64,000 nucleotides of DNA. Source: Paucisalibacillus algeriensis (GTDB lineage Bacteria > Bacillota > Bacilli > Bacillales > Amphibacillaceae). Location of the stretch: contig NZ_CBYO010000011.1 in assembly GCF_000577245.1 (NCBI RefSeq), forward strand, positions 1-64,000, read 5' to 3'. Of the stretch, positions 1 through 8,840 are shown in pieces. The notes under the pieces are model-generated. The model saw nothing but the letters and a program-made list of their open reading frames with translations, was not told the origin of the DNA and searched no databases. The position numbers and the translations under genes are program-made. Every line of letters starts with the position of its first letter. Positions within the stretch are counted from its first letter, which is position 1.

Positions 1-357
1 ATTGGGGAAATAGATTTATTTGATAATCCTAAAAAACTAGTTGCATTCGCAGGCATGGATCCCAGAGTCTATGAATCTGGTCGATTCAAAGGAACAGTCA
101 ATCGAATCACTAAAAGAGGATCTAGCCGGTTAAGACATGCCTTATTTATGGCAGTTCGCTCAGGAATCCGTGATTCTCGTAAACAGAAAACAACGGATGA
201 AATCATCCCCCGTAACAAGAAGTTACGAGCCTTCTATGATAAAAAGCGAGATGAAGGAAAGCCTTATAAAGTAGCCATAATAGCATGTGCAAACAAGTTG
301 TTACATTGGATTTACGCATTATTGAAAAATAGCACTACCTTCCAAGATATTGCTTAA
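1..357 (+). CDS. IS110-family transposase, C-terminal part (5' end outside window)
   Basis: The reading frame is open from base 1 to the TAA at 355-357, giving at least 118 residues; the N-terminal RuvC-like DEDD domain lies outside the window. The visible part matches the Transposase_20 (IS116/IS110/IS902) domain: a KLVAFAGMDP-type opening, a GRFKGT segment, then KRGSSRLRHAL, which carries the conserved serine of IS110 transposases. IS110 enzymes insert and excise the element without typical terminal inverted repeats. Later in-frame methionines would give only a fragment, so the gene is best read as cut by the window edge rather than as a small gene. Whether the full copy is intact cannot be judged. 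Confidence 0.9.
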   Translation: MGEIDLFDNPKKLVAFAGMDPRVYESGRFKGTVNRITKRGSSRLRHALFMAVRSGIRDSRKQKTTDEIIPRNKKLRAFYDKKRDEGKPYKVAIIACANKLLHWIYALLKNSTTFQDIA

Positions 358-842
358 TTTGACAACTTAACCAAGTAAACCAAAACCTTCCAATTAAAGA
401 ATAAAGGAGGGTTATTTGGCATGCGTAAATTTAGTATATCATAAGCTATTTTAGATTTTTAGAGAAAAATATTGACAACTATTAGCTGGTTTAGTACAAG
501 AAGCAGTTGATCAAATTTAACTAACGCACCCGTTACATAAGATGACCTGATTCAGAAAGTTCTGAATTGAATTACCTGCTTAATTTTTTTCCCTACTTCA
601 ACTAAACTGACCCTTTAGCTAATAACTTCTTTATCTAAATACTATCATAATATTCCAAAAGTAGTATTGGGATTTTTGCCATAAGAAAAGACGACCCAAT
701 GAGATCACCTATTTAAACTCTTGCACCCGTTTAATTTAAGTGTTTCTATTTACAATCTAGCTTTAATTTTGTAATTCTCTTTCATATCTTTTTATAAGTA
801 ACTTAAAAGATGCCGATTTATGTCTTTATCTATGATGTAAAA
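358..842. other. Gene-poor stretch between IS110 element and sigma/anti-sigma operon
   Basis: No convincing gene is present in this 485-base AT-rich stretch. It should contain the right end of the IS110 element, whose boundary I cannot place because these elements lack obvious inverted repeats. A good SD (AAAGGAGGG, near 403-411) precedes ATG at 421, but that frame stops after seven codons, so it may be a decayed gene start. TTGACAACT occurs twice (near 360 and 473). A short palindrome, ATTCAGAA-AG-TTCTGAAT, lies at 550-567. Confidence 0.5.
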
Positions 843-890
843 TAAAGAAGGATAAAAGAGATGCTTCTCACCTACTTTATCCTTCATTTC
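843..890 (-). terminator. Intrinsic terminator of the sigma/anti-sigma operon
   Basis: On the minus strand, GAAGGATAAA pairs with TTTATCCTTC (847-885), enclosing a smaller GAGA/TCTC hairpin, and is followed by TTTATTTT. It sits just after the stop of the anti-sigma gene. Confidence 0.75.
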
Positions 891-911
891 TTTCAAAATT
901 TGAGTCTCATT

Positions 912-1997
912 CTAATCCAATTGAACCTCAATAGGATTAAGTTTGAATGGCTCCTTTGCTGGTGCTATGCCAGTACCGTATTTTCGGCCTGGTTCATCTA
1001 CTTGTTTCCAGGGAGTTGCAATCGGTGTAATGATGATGGATTTTGCTTCTTCAGCGATATTTGTAGTCATAAACCTTCCATTCATTACGTATTGATGATT
1101 TCCATAAGAACCATTTGTTACTACGGTGTATTCATTTCCTAAATTATCCTTCAACTCATAATCAAAAATGACAGCTGACCAATTTTCCTCTTCCCACTCT
1201 TTTAAGTTTTTGCTAACCTTTTCTTTGGTGTAAAAACTTGTAGAAATTGGTGTTCTAGTTATATTTTTTAATTCTATTTCCATGCCATCCCCTGTAGATA
1301 ACAAATTATCAAACTCCTGTGATTGACTTCCAATATTATCTAGAGTTAAGTCAAATAACCAGTTGCCTTCGATTGTATTTATTAATTGAGTTTGATCAAT
1401 TTCCTTATCAAATGTACCGATTTTATATGCTTCCCATGTAAAATCAAACGTATCAGGGCGATGTCCTTTTTCAAAATTGAACATTAATATGCCAGCATAC
1501 TTATTTTCATCTATTTTTTTTATTAGTTGACTTCCACTAAACATGGCAGTACTTATTGTTTGGGGAGTATCCCATTCAATAAAGGGTTCTTCTCCTAAAT
1601 CATGCTCACTTTCCATCTTAAAAGCTATGGTGATATTTTCTCCATCATAAACTGCTTCCGTTAAGGTAATGCTGACACCATTACTTTCTTCTGTCATATT
1701 TAAATAAGTGGAGTGGCTTTCATATTCATCAAAAATATATCTTTTCTCGTCATCCTGGAACAGTTCAAAAATGGTTCCGATAATCGGTAGTTTCTCTGCA
1801 AATGAAGGAAAAGAAAAACTCAACATAGTAATGGTAGTAACAAGTAGAATAGCTGCAACGGCTATACCTCTTAATGAACGTTTTTTCTTCTTACTACTAA
1901 ACTCAGCCCTTTTAATTCCATTACGAATAGAATTCTGGACATCCTCTTTTGGAACGTCAATCTGTTCATATATTTCCTGAAAGTATTTTTCCTTCAA
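912..1997 (-). CDS. DUF4179-domain anti-sigma factor (membrane protein)
   Basis: This 361-residue protein has a short cytoplasmic N-terminus, a basic KKKKR stretch, one membrane segment at about 43-62 and a large extracytoplasmic C-terminal part. That arrangement fits DUF4179/DUF5643 proteins, which act as anti-sigma factors for adjacent ECF sigma factors. The start is TTG at 1997, with an AAAGGAGC SD eight bases upstream; the frame overlaps the 3' end of the sigma gene by 32 bases, so translation is probably coupled. By family analogy it holds the sigma factor at the membrane until an envelope signal arrives; the signal cannot be inferred. The identity of its N-terminal sigma-binding part was not proved by alignment. 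Confidence 0.8.
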   Translation of the reverse strand: MKEKYFQEIYEQIDVPKEDVQNSIRNGIKRAEFSSKKKKRSLRGIAVAAILLVTTITMLSFSFPSFAEKLPIIGTIFELFQDDEKRYIFDEYESHSTYLNMTEESNGVSITLTEAVYDGENITIAFKMESEHDLGEEPFIEWDTPQTISTAMFSGSQLIKKIDENKYAGILMFNFEKGHRPDTFDFTWEAYKIGTFDKEIDQTQLINTIEGNWLFDLTLDNIGSQSQEFDNLLSTGDGMEIELKNITRTPISTSFYTKEKVSKNLKEWEEENWSAVIFDYELKDNLGNEYTVVTNGSYGNHQYVMNGRFMTTNIAEEAKSIIITPIATPWKQVDEPGRKYGTGIAPAKEPFKLNPIEVQLD

Positions 1998-2511
1998 CGT
2001 AGCCCGCTCCTTTTAAATTTATTTTTAATTGCTCTTTTCCTCTATGCAGATAAGTTTTTACCGTGTTTTCAGGGATGTCCATCACATTAGATATTTCTTT
2101 TATTGGAAGATCATGAAAATAAAATAGAATGATCACTTCACGGTATGCTTTTTTCAAGTTATTAATTCCCTTAACTAAATCAATTTGTTCTATGTTAATT
2201 CCTTCTTGATGTGTGATAAATTGCTCTACGTTTGCCAGTGGGATATCCCTTTTTTTCTTTTTTAAGAACTCATTTGCAGAATTGATAAGTATCCTGGTTA
2301 ACCAAGTAGAAAAATATTTATTCTTTTTTAATGTCTTAATTGCTACAAATGCCTTGTAACTCGTTTCTTGCACAATGTCTAAAGCATCTTCACGATTACC
2401 TGTATATAAAAATGCTGTTCGATATAATTGGTAACTGAACAACTTCAATAGATCTTCAAATGCTTCTACATCACCAGATTTTGCTTTTTCTATAAGTTTT
2501 ATATGATTCAT
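1966..2511 (-). CDS. ECF-type RNA polymerase sigma factor (SigV/SigM-like)
   Basis: The 181-residue protein has the two-domain sigma-70 ECF layout: region 2 at about residues 20-85 with the EDALDIVQET core-binding motif, and region 4 at about 110-165 with the helix-turn-helix IKEISNVMDIPENTVKTYLH. The start is ATG 2511, preceded by GGGAGG at six bases; a longer frame to 2565 lacks an SD. It is the first gene of a two-gene operon with its putative anti-sigma factor. ECF factors of this type control cell-envelope stress genes in bacilli. I could not find a well-spaced ECF autoregulatory promoter upstream. Confidence 0.88.
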   Translation of the reverse strand: MNHIKLIEKAKSGDVEAFEDLLKLFSYQLYRTAFLYTGNREDALDIVQETSYKAFVAIKTLKKNKYFSTWLTRILINSANEFLKKKKRDIPLANVEQFITHQEGINIEQIDLVKGINNLKKAYREVIILFYFHDLPIKEISNVMDIPENTVKTYLHRGKEQLKINLKGAGYVEGKILSGNI

Positions 2512-2565
2512 TTTCTTCCTCCCTTCCTTAACCATTAGATAGACTTCTGTTATGAAAAGTTTCAA

Positions 2566-2875
2566 AAATATTAATTAGTCATAAAAAAACGTCAAAACTC
2601 TCTTTTGTTTATACGTTTTAGTTCTTTTAAATAGCTATTTTCTTATCTAAAGTCTAAAGTACAAGGTATATACTGTGTATTAGTCAGGATGATTAATTGA
2701 CGAGTTGCACAATAATATCCTATATTTGTATATAGAACCTAATGATTTCTCTAGTTATCTATGCGTGTATTTATATATAGTTGGAATAATATTTAAGTTA
2801 AAAACTGCATTCTCCTTATAAATATCATTAAAAAATGAGGCTACTGATAAGCTTTCAATCAGCAACCTCTTCTCA
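2566..2875. other. Intergenic region between leuS and the sigma operon
   Basis: This 310-base AT-rich stretch must hold the sigma operon promoter. A TGAAAC-like -35 element occurs on the minus strand (2559-2564), but its GTCTAT partner is only 14 bases away and the assignment is doubtful. The terminator of leuS is probably the ATGAGG/CCTCTT region near 2836-2875. No gene was seen. Confidence 0.35.
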
Positions 2876-5287
2876 TTAATTCGTTACTATATTAACTACT
2901 TTACCAGGTACAACAACAACTTTTCTTACTGTCTTCCCTACAATCCATTCTTGAATTGCTTCATTTTCTAGTGCAAGTTTTTCTAGCTCAACTTTAGCGG
3001 TATCTTTTGATACATATAGTCTCGCACGAACTTTACCCATCACTTGTACAACAATTTCCACTTCATCTTCAACTAGCTTAGATTCATCGTATGTTGGCCA
3101 AGCCTCATAGCTGATCGTTCCTTCATGACCAAGTTGAGTCCAAAGTTCTTCTGCTAAGTGAGGAGCAACTGGTGAAATCAATTTTACGAAGCCGTCTGCA
3201 TATTCTCTAGGAAGTTTCTCTGCTTTATATACTTCATTAATAAATACCATCATTTGCGAGATTCCAGTATTAAAACGGAGATTCTCGAAGTCTTCAGTCA
3301 CTTTCTTCACAGTTTCGTGATAAACCTTTTCTAACTCTAAACCAGCACCGTCAACTATATTACTAGATTGACTTCCATTTTCATTAATAATCAGTCTCCA
3401 TACACGGTCAAGGAAACGACGTGCCCCATCTAAACCGTTAGTTGACCATAATACTGAAGCTTCTAGAGGTCCCATAAACATTTCGTAAAGACGAAGTGTA
3501 TCAGCACCATGAGAAGAAATGATATCATCTGGATTTACTACATTTCCTTTTGATTTACTCATTTTCTCGTTACCATCTCCAAGAATCATTCCTTGGTTAA
3601 ATAGCTTCACAAAAGGTTCTTTAGTAGGAACCACTCCAATATCGTATAGGAATTTATGCCAGAAACGTGCATATAGCAGGTGAAGTACTGCGTGCTCTGT
3701 CCCACCGATATAAATATCTACCGGCAGCCATTTTTCTAGTAATTCTGGATCCGCTAGTTTTTCATTGTTACTCGGGTCAATATAACGTAGGAAATACCAG
3801 CAACTTCCCGCCCATTGTGGCATGGTATTCGTCTCACGACGACCTTTCTTACCTGTAACCGGTTCTACTACATTTACCCAATCACTATTGGCGAGTGGTG
3901 ATTCACCAGTACCAGATGGTTTTATTTCTGTCATGACAGGTAGTATTAATGGAAGTTCCTCCTCTGGAACAGTTGTCATGGTACCATCTTCCCAATGAAT
4001 CACTGGAATCGGTTCACCCCAATACCGTTGTCTAGAGAATAGCCAGTCACGGAGATGATATGTTACTTTCCTCTCCCCTACGCCTTTCACCTCTAACCAT
4101 TCAATCATCCTAGAAATTGCTTCTTCTTTATTTAGACCGTTAAGGAAGTCTGAGTTTACGTGCTCACCCTCCCCTGTGTAGGCTTCTTCAGAAACATCTC
4201 CACCGGCTACTACTTCCACAATTGGCAAATCAAACTTGCTTGCAAATTCAAAATCGCGTTTATCATGTGCAGGAACAGCCATAATTGCACCAGTACCGTA
4301 TGATATAAGTACATAATCTGCAATCCAAATAGGCATTTTTTCTTGATTTACTGGGTTTATCGCATAGGTACCGCTAAAAACACCTGTTTTATCCTTCGCT
4401 AGATCTGTTCGCTCAAGATCGGATTTCGTTTGGGCTTTATCCAAATAGTTTTGAACAGCTTCCATATGTTGAGGAGTAGTAATTTTCTCTACAAGTGGAT
4501 GTTCTGGTGCAAGAACAGCATAAGTAGCTCCAAACAACGTGTCAGGACGAGTAGTAAACACGGTAAATGTATCTTCATGACCTTCAATATTAAACGTAAC
4601 TTCTGCACCTTCAGACCGTCCAATCCAGTTACGTTGCATATCTTTAAGATTTTCTGGCCAATCAAGCTCTTCCAGATCCTCTAGAAGCCTGTCAGCGTAA
4701 TCGGTAATTTTCAACACCCATTGTTTCATTGGTCTCCGAATTACTGGATGGCCTCCTCGTTCACTTTTACCATCAATAACTTCTTCATTAGCGAGAACCG
4801 TCCCGAGTGCTGGGCACCAATTTACAGCAACCTCATCGATGTACGCTAGTCCTTTTTCAAATAACTTAATGAAAATCCATTGAGTCCATTTATAGAAGCT
4901 GGGATCCATAGTACTTATTTCACGTTCCCAATCATATGAAAAACCAATATCTTGCAATTGGCGCTTAAAAGTAGCTATATTTCTTAGCGTAAATTCAGAT
5001 GGAGTATTACCAGTATCGATTGCATACTGTTCAGCCGGCAAACCAAAAGAATCCCACCCCATTGGATGAAGCACTTCATAACCTTGCATTCGTTTCATTC
5101 GAGATAAAATATCTGTTGCAGTATAACTAACTGGATGCCCTACATGTAAACCATCCCCTGACGGATAGGGAAACATGTCTAGCGCATAAAACTTTTGCTT
5201 ATCAGATGAAGTATTTGTCTTGAATGTTTTATTTTTAAGCCAATATGATTGCCATTTTTTTTCAATTTGATAATGATCGAAGCTCAT
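2876..5287 (-). CDS. leuS: Leucyl-tRNA synthetase
   Basis: The 803-residue class I synthetase charges tRNA-Leu with leucine in the cytoplasm. The HIGH-type signature is visible at about residues 40-52 ([13 protein letters not shown]) and KMSKS at about 574-578. Between them lies the CP1 editing domain, including the [12 protein letters not shown] threonine-rich motif that hydrolyses mischarged tRNA. The C-terminal anticodon-binding and tail domains are complete. The length matches bacillar LeuRS. It is a single-gene transcription unit under a T-box leader with its own promoter, so expression should rise when uncharged tRNA-Leu accumulates. Confidence 0.98.
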   Translation of the reverse strand: MSFDHYQIEKKWQSYWLKNKTFKTNTSSDKQKFYALDMFPYPSGDGLHVGHPVSYTATDILSRMKRMQGYEVLHPMGWDSFGLPAEQYAIDTGNTPSEFTLRNIATFKRQLQDIGFSYDWEREISTMDPSFYKWTQWIFIKLFEKGLAYIDEVAVNWCPALGTVLANEEVIDGKSERGGHPVIRRPMKQWVLKITDYADRLLEDLEELDWPENLKDMQRNWIGRSEGAEVTFNIEGHEDTFTVFTTRPDTLFGATYAVLAPEHPLVEKITTPQHMEAVQNYLDKAQTKSDLERTDLAKDKTGVFSGTYAINPVNQEKMPIWIADYVLISYGTGAIMAVPAHDKRDFEFASKFDLPIVEVVAGGDVSEEAYTGEGEHVNSDFLNGLNKEEAISRMIEWLEVKGVGERKVTYHLRDWLFSRQRYWGEPIPVIHWEDGTMTTVPEEELPLILPVMTEIKPSGTGESPLANSDWVNVVEPVTGKKGRRETNTMPQWAGSCWYFLRYIDPSNNEKLADPELLEKWLPVDIYIGGTEHAVLHLLYARFWHKFLYDIGVVPTKEPFVKLFNQGMILGDGNEKMSKSKGNVVNPDDIISSHGADTLRLYEMFMGPLEASVLWSTNGLDGARRFLDRVWRLIINENGSQSSNIVDGAGLELEKVYHETVKKVTEDFENLRFNTGISQMMVFINEVYKAEKLPREYADGFVKLISPVAPHLAEELWTQLGHEGTISYEAWPTYDESKLVEDEVEIVVQVMGKVRARLYVSKDTAKVELEKLALENEAIQEWIVGKTVRKVVVVPGKVVNIVTN

Positions 5288-5430
5288 CTTATTTCCTCCT
5301 AATTATTATTTTTATAAAATAATGTTATTTAGCCAACCTTCATACCTAATACAATTTCTAATATCCTTTAAGCTCAAGGCAGACAAATGTATATAAACTA
5401 TAGCAGTGTCTTTTTACCTTTATGGCAAAT

Positions 5431-5674
5431 AAAAATAGCTCCTCATCCCAACTAAGGGACGAGAAGCTATTTTTCACGCGGTACCACCCAAATTAACGAT
5501 ATTACTCGCTCACTTGTATCCTTAACGCGGATTAACGGCAAAAACTACTAACGTTCACTTCTGCAGCATTAAAGGCGAGTTCGAAATTACTCGGGGGCAA
5601 TTTTCACCAACCATTGCCTCTCTTGGCCCAAGTCAAATTACTACTACTCCTTCTCATCGCAATTTATCTATTAA
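5431..5674 (-). ncRNA. T-box leader of leuS (leucine specifier)
   Basis: The minus strand carries the T-box consensus TGGGTGGTACCGCG (5477-5490), immediately followed by a terminator hairpin whose arms are AAAAATAGCTTCTCGTCCC and its complement (5431-5475). Upstream is a long stem I with an AGAGAGGC-type segment. Near the base of stem I, in GAACTCGCC, the triplet CTC (5577-5579) is the likely specifier and encodes leucine, consistent with leuS downstream. Uncharged tRNA-Leu would pair with the specifier and with UGGN, stabilising the antiterminator. The class is clear from sequence; the exact specifier is inferred from position. Confidence 0.93.
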
Positions 5675-5679
5675 AATGA

Positions 5680-5708
5680 ATATTACTGAAAACAACAGGA
5701 TTTGTCAA
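5680..5708 (-). promoter_or_regulatory. SigA promoter of leuS T-box transcript
   Basis: On the minus strand TTGACA (5703-5708) and TAATAT (5680-5685) are separated by exactly 17 bases. This is a near-perfect housekeeping promoter, and its start point falls just upstream of the T-box stem I. Confidence 0.85.
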
Positions 5709-6216
5709 GATATTCTTAATTTTATTATAATAGTCCGATTCAATCACATAAATTCAAACTTTGCAATCATAAGTTACTTCAAGATTTTGAGAACCGTATT
5801 CTATTCTGAGTTCAATTATAAAGCTTTCATGATATTTGATATCAAAACTTATTTGGAATTACAAGTTATTTCAATGAGACTTACTTGTTTTCTGGATATC
5901 TTATCTACGTTAGTTATATCAAAGGTTTTATTATGGAACTCCTTTATATCCCAATTTGTCTTCTTTTGAAGGTGAATCGTCTAAGTAAAGATTTTGACCA
6001 CTATCTTTTTCATTTTTACGACCAATAGCCACATAATGGACCTGTAACGGAATACTTATTGACACTCAATAGATCCTTAATATACTTTTCACTATAAAGG
6101 CGCCTTCTAGGAAAACATATACTAAAAGACAGCACATTTAAAGGTATATCTTATCTATAAATGAAGAAAATAGAAAAAATAGACTCTTGATTTCTACACA
6201 TAGATGGTGAATTTAG
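5709..6216. other. Intergenic region upstream of the germination operon
   Basis: Apart from the possible 44-codon frame on the minus strand, this AT-rich stretch has no recognisable gene. The sequence CATATACTA near 6115-6123 resembles the -10 element CATACTA of forespore SigG promoters, which control gerA-type operons in B. subtilis, but no good -35 element was found at the right distance. It is a candidate only. Confidence 0.3.
5931..6065 (-). CDS. Possible small protein or gene remnant (44 residues)
   Basis: A minus-strand frame starts at GTG 6065, eight bases after AAGGA, and stops at TAA 5931. The product is hydrophilic in its second half, with a DDSPSKEDK segment, and composition looks protein-like rather than random. 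Another frame immediately upstream (reading YSEKYIKDLLSVNKY) also looks coding and ends inside this one, so the pair could instead be one frameshifted remnant. I do not recognise the family. It lies in the gap between the leuS promoter and the gerA operon and has no obvious terminator. Confidence 0.3.
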   Translation of the reverse strand: MSISIPLQVHYVAIGRKNEKDSGQNLYLDDSPSKEDKLGYKGVP

Positions 6217-7716
6217 ATGAGAACATGGAGACATAGAAGAAGGTTAACCAAGGGAATAGAAAAAGAGAATGACAAAGACGAATCCATAGAGAGTCTGTTT
6301 CAGCAGCTAAACGCATCAAATGATTTTAATGTCATTACATGCCAGTTTGAAAAGTGTTCTCTCTCTATCGGTTATTTTTCAACCCTAATTGATTCAGAGA
6401 TTTTACATCGTGATGTCCTTCCATTCCTAAAAGGCTTGGATGTAATCTCTTCATTACCAACATTGCTGCCTATTGAAGAAGTTATTCTAACTTCCGATAC
6501 ATCCATTATTAAAGACAATCTTTTAAAAGGGTACACCTTAATATTCGATGTTAATAACCTGAACCAGTTTGGGCTTGTGAAATCAGATGTTGATAAAACA
6601 CGTCAGGTTTCCCTGCCGGAGGTAGAATTTAGTGTAGTAGGGCCAAAGGAGTCTTTTGTAGAATCCTTAGATACGAATATTAATCTTGTTCGAAAAAGAC
6701 TTCCGATTCCTGAGTTTGTAGTAAAGGAACTAACCGTTGGAAAATTATCAAAAACAAGAGTCTCGGTTCTATATATTCAAGGTATTGCTAATAAAGAGAA
6801 TGTCAGTACCGTTATCCAAAGGTTATCTGATTTAGATTTTGATCAAATAACTGATAGTTCCATTATCACACAATTAATCCAGGATAATCAGAATTCACCT
6901 TTTCCCCAGTTAATCGACTCAGAAAGACCTGACAGGATTGCTTCGGCTATAGGGGAAGGAAAGATTGCGATTTTAGTAGATGGTGCACCACACGGATTGA
7001 TTGGCCCCACTACTATTTTTGAATTTTTTTCTGCATTTGAGGATTACTTTTTAAATTGGTTAGTTGCCTCATTTTTTCGTTTAGTCCGGTTTTTTGCTGT
7101 ATTATTTTCCATTTTAGCTACACCCATTTATGTGGCAGTTCTTACTTATCATTACGAATTAATTCCAAAGGATATGGTGGCTACCTTGGTTACTTCTAGA
7201 AGTGCTATACCTTTACCTCCAATACTGGAAGCACTTGTTTTAGAATTAGCCATTGAGCTATTAAGAGAAGCAGGCGCAAGACTACCGACAAAGGTTGGTC
7301 AGACCATTGGTATCGTGGGTGGTATTGTAATTGGAACCGCTTCGGTTGAAGCGGGATTAACTAGTAATGTTTTGTTAATTATCGTTGCTCTAGCGGCGTT
7401 GGCTTCCTTTACAACCCCCGTCTATCAAATGGGTAATACGATTCGATTAATACGATTTCCATTTTTATTAATGGCCCATTATATGGGATTTCTAGGGGTG
7501 GCCATTAGCTTTTGTTACTTACTTATTCATTTATTAAGGTTAACTTCATTAGGCAGACCGTTTCTTGAACCGTTTTACCCACCAAGAGTACAGGATTTTA
7601 AAGATTCATTAATTCGTTTACCTTTTTCCCTCCAATCAAAGCGCCCAATTCAAGAACAAACGGAGGATACCATGCGTTATAGTGCTAGTAAAGCAAAGAA
7701 AAATGTTGATCCATAA
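6217..7716 (+). CDS. Spore germinant receptor subunit A (GerA family)
   Basis: The 499-residue protein belongs to the GerAA/GerKA family. It has a large hydrophilic N-terminal domain (about 1-270), followed by several membrane segments (about 275-440) containing the conserved RSAIPLPPILEALVLELAIELLREAG region, and a short basic C-terminal tail. A subunits sit in the spore inner membrane and, with B and C subunits, form the receptor for amino acids, sugars or nucleosides that triggers germination. The start is ATG 6217 with a modest GGTGA SD. It heads a three-gene operon in A-B-C order. Which germinant is sensed cannot be deduced. Confidence 0.95.
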   Translation: MRTWRHRRRLTKGIEKENDKDESIESLFQQLNASNDFNVITCQFEKCSLSIGYFSTLIDSEILHRDVLPFLKGLDVISSLPTLLPIEEVILTSDTSIIKDNLLKGYTLIFDVNNLNQFGLVKSDVDKTRQVSLPEVEFSVVGPKESFVESLDTNINLVRKRLPIPEFVVKELTVGKLSKTRVSVLYIQGIANKENVSTVIQRLSDLDFDQITDSSIITQLIQDNQNSPFPQLIDSERPDRIASAIGEGKIAILVDGAPHGLIGPTTIFEFFSAFEDYFLNWLVASFFRLVRFFAVLFSILATPIYVAVLTYHYELIPKDMVATLVTSRSAIPLPPILEALVLELAIELLREAGARLPTKVGQTIGIVGGIVIGTASVEAGLTSNVLLIIVALAALASFTTPVYQMGNTIRLIRFPFLLMAHYMGFLGVAISFCYLLIHLLRLTSLGRPFLEPFYPPRVQDFKDSLIRLPFSLQSKRPIQEQTEDTMRYSASKAKKNVDP

Positions 7717-7745
7717 CAGAGTAGAGAAAGTATGGAGGTGTTAAT

Positions 7746-8840
7746 TTGGAAGAAAAACATAAGCAGATATCTCCTTTTCTCGTATTTTTTTTAGTTCATT
7801 CTGTGCAAATGGGAGTGGGCGTGTTAGGATTTCAGCGTACTATTATGAAGTCGGCAGGAAATGATGCATGGATGGCTGTTATTGCTGCGGGTATATTGAT
7901 GAATGCGATTATTATGGTCATGTACCTGTTATTAAACAAGCAGCAAAAGGACCTTATAGATATACATAAGGACTTGTTTGGAAAATGGATTGGAGGAATT
8001 TTTAGCCTTATTTGGATTATACATTGGTTAATGATTGGGCTTATCGCACTAAGGAGCTATATCGAAATAGTTCAAGTATGGGTGTTTCCTTTAATCAATA
8101 TTATTATGTTCAGCATCATCATATTAAGTCTGGTCTATTATACCGTTACTGGCGGTTTTCGAGTTGTTGCTGGCATTAGCTTTCTAGGGGTTGTCATCCC
8201 TTTCTACATATTTCTAACATTCTTTTTTCCAATCGAATACGCCAATTTTCGAAATTTACTGCCTATATGGAATCATTCCGTAAAAGAACTTTCTGTTGCT
8301 ACAAAGGATATGATGTTAGGTTATTTGGGATTTTCCACTTTGCTCATGTACTATCCGTATATTAAAAATCCAAAAAAATCTCAAAAATGGGCTCACTTAG
8401 GGAATTTTTTAACTTTAGGTATTTATTTATTCATACTAATCATTACCATTGCTTTTTTTAGTGAAGAACAAGTTAGTAAACAGATTTGGGCAACATTATC
8501 AATGTGGAAAATTGTGGAACTTCCATTTGTGGAAAGGTTTGAGTATATTGGTATTACATCTTGGATTTTAATTATTCTGCCAAATGTTTGTTTGTCTGTA
8601 TGGGCTGCAACAAAGGGCGTTCAGAAGATGTTCAATTTTAAGCCACAAAAAGTGATACTATTCACTTTACTCATTTTACTATGCTCAACCGTAGCGATAC
8701 AAGGCAGAGAAAGCATTGAAAAGCTCAATCAATATATGTCCATTCTGGGGTTATTCTTAATTTTCTTATATGTACCATTTCTTACTATACTATCTTTCTT
8801 CATAACTAAAATAAGAAAGGAGAAATCCGGAAATGGTTAA
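7746..8840 (+). CDS. Spore germinant receptor subunit B (GerAB/spore permease family)
   Basis: The 364-residue integral membrane protein has about ten hydrophobic segments and fits the spore permease (GerAB) family, which is related to APC-superfamily amino-acid transporters. B subunits are thought to bind the germinant. It starts at TTG 7746, with a strong GGAGGTG SD at 7734-7740. It lies 29 bases after the A subunit, and its stop overlaps the start of the C subunit by eight bases, so the three are co-translated. The N-terminal QMGVGVLGFQR stretch corresponds to the helix 1 region of the family. Confidence 0.95.
   Translation: MEEKHKQISPFLVFFLVHSVQMGVGVLGFQRTIMKSAGNDAWMAVIAAGILMNAIIMVMYLLLNKQQKDLIDIHKDLFGKWIGGIFSLIWIIHWLMIGLIALRSYIEIVQVWVFPLINIIMFSIIILSLVYYTVTGGFRVVAGISFLGVVIPFYIFLTFFFPIEYANFRNLLPIWNHSVKELSVATKDMMLGYLGFSTLLMYYPYIKNPKKSQKWAHLGNFLTLGIYLFILIITIAFFSEEQVSKQIWATLSMWKIVELPFVERFEYIGITSWILIILPNVCLSVWAATKGVQKMFNFKPQKVILFTLLILLCSTVAIQGRESIEKLNQYMSILGLFLIFLYVPFLTILSFFITKIRKEKSGNG

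Noticed and set aside
550-567. Short palindrome ATTCAGAA-AG-TTCTGAAT as an IS end
   Set aside because: IS110 elements do not have such terminal repeats, and it is not paired with a second copy.
2539-2564. ECF-type promoter (TGAAAC ... GTCTAT) before the sigma gene
   Set aside because: The 14-base spacing is shorter than the 16-17 bases usual for SigM/SigW/SigX promoters, and the -10 lacks CGTC.
5676-5969. Plus-strand frame of 97 codons upstream of gerA
   Set aside because: It begins inside the leuS promoter/T-box region on the opposite strand, has no SD, and its hydrophobic composition fits random AT-rich DNA.
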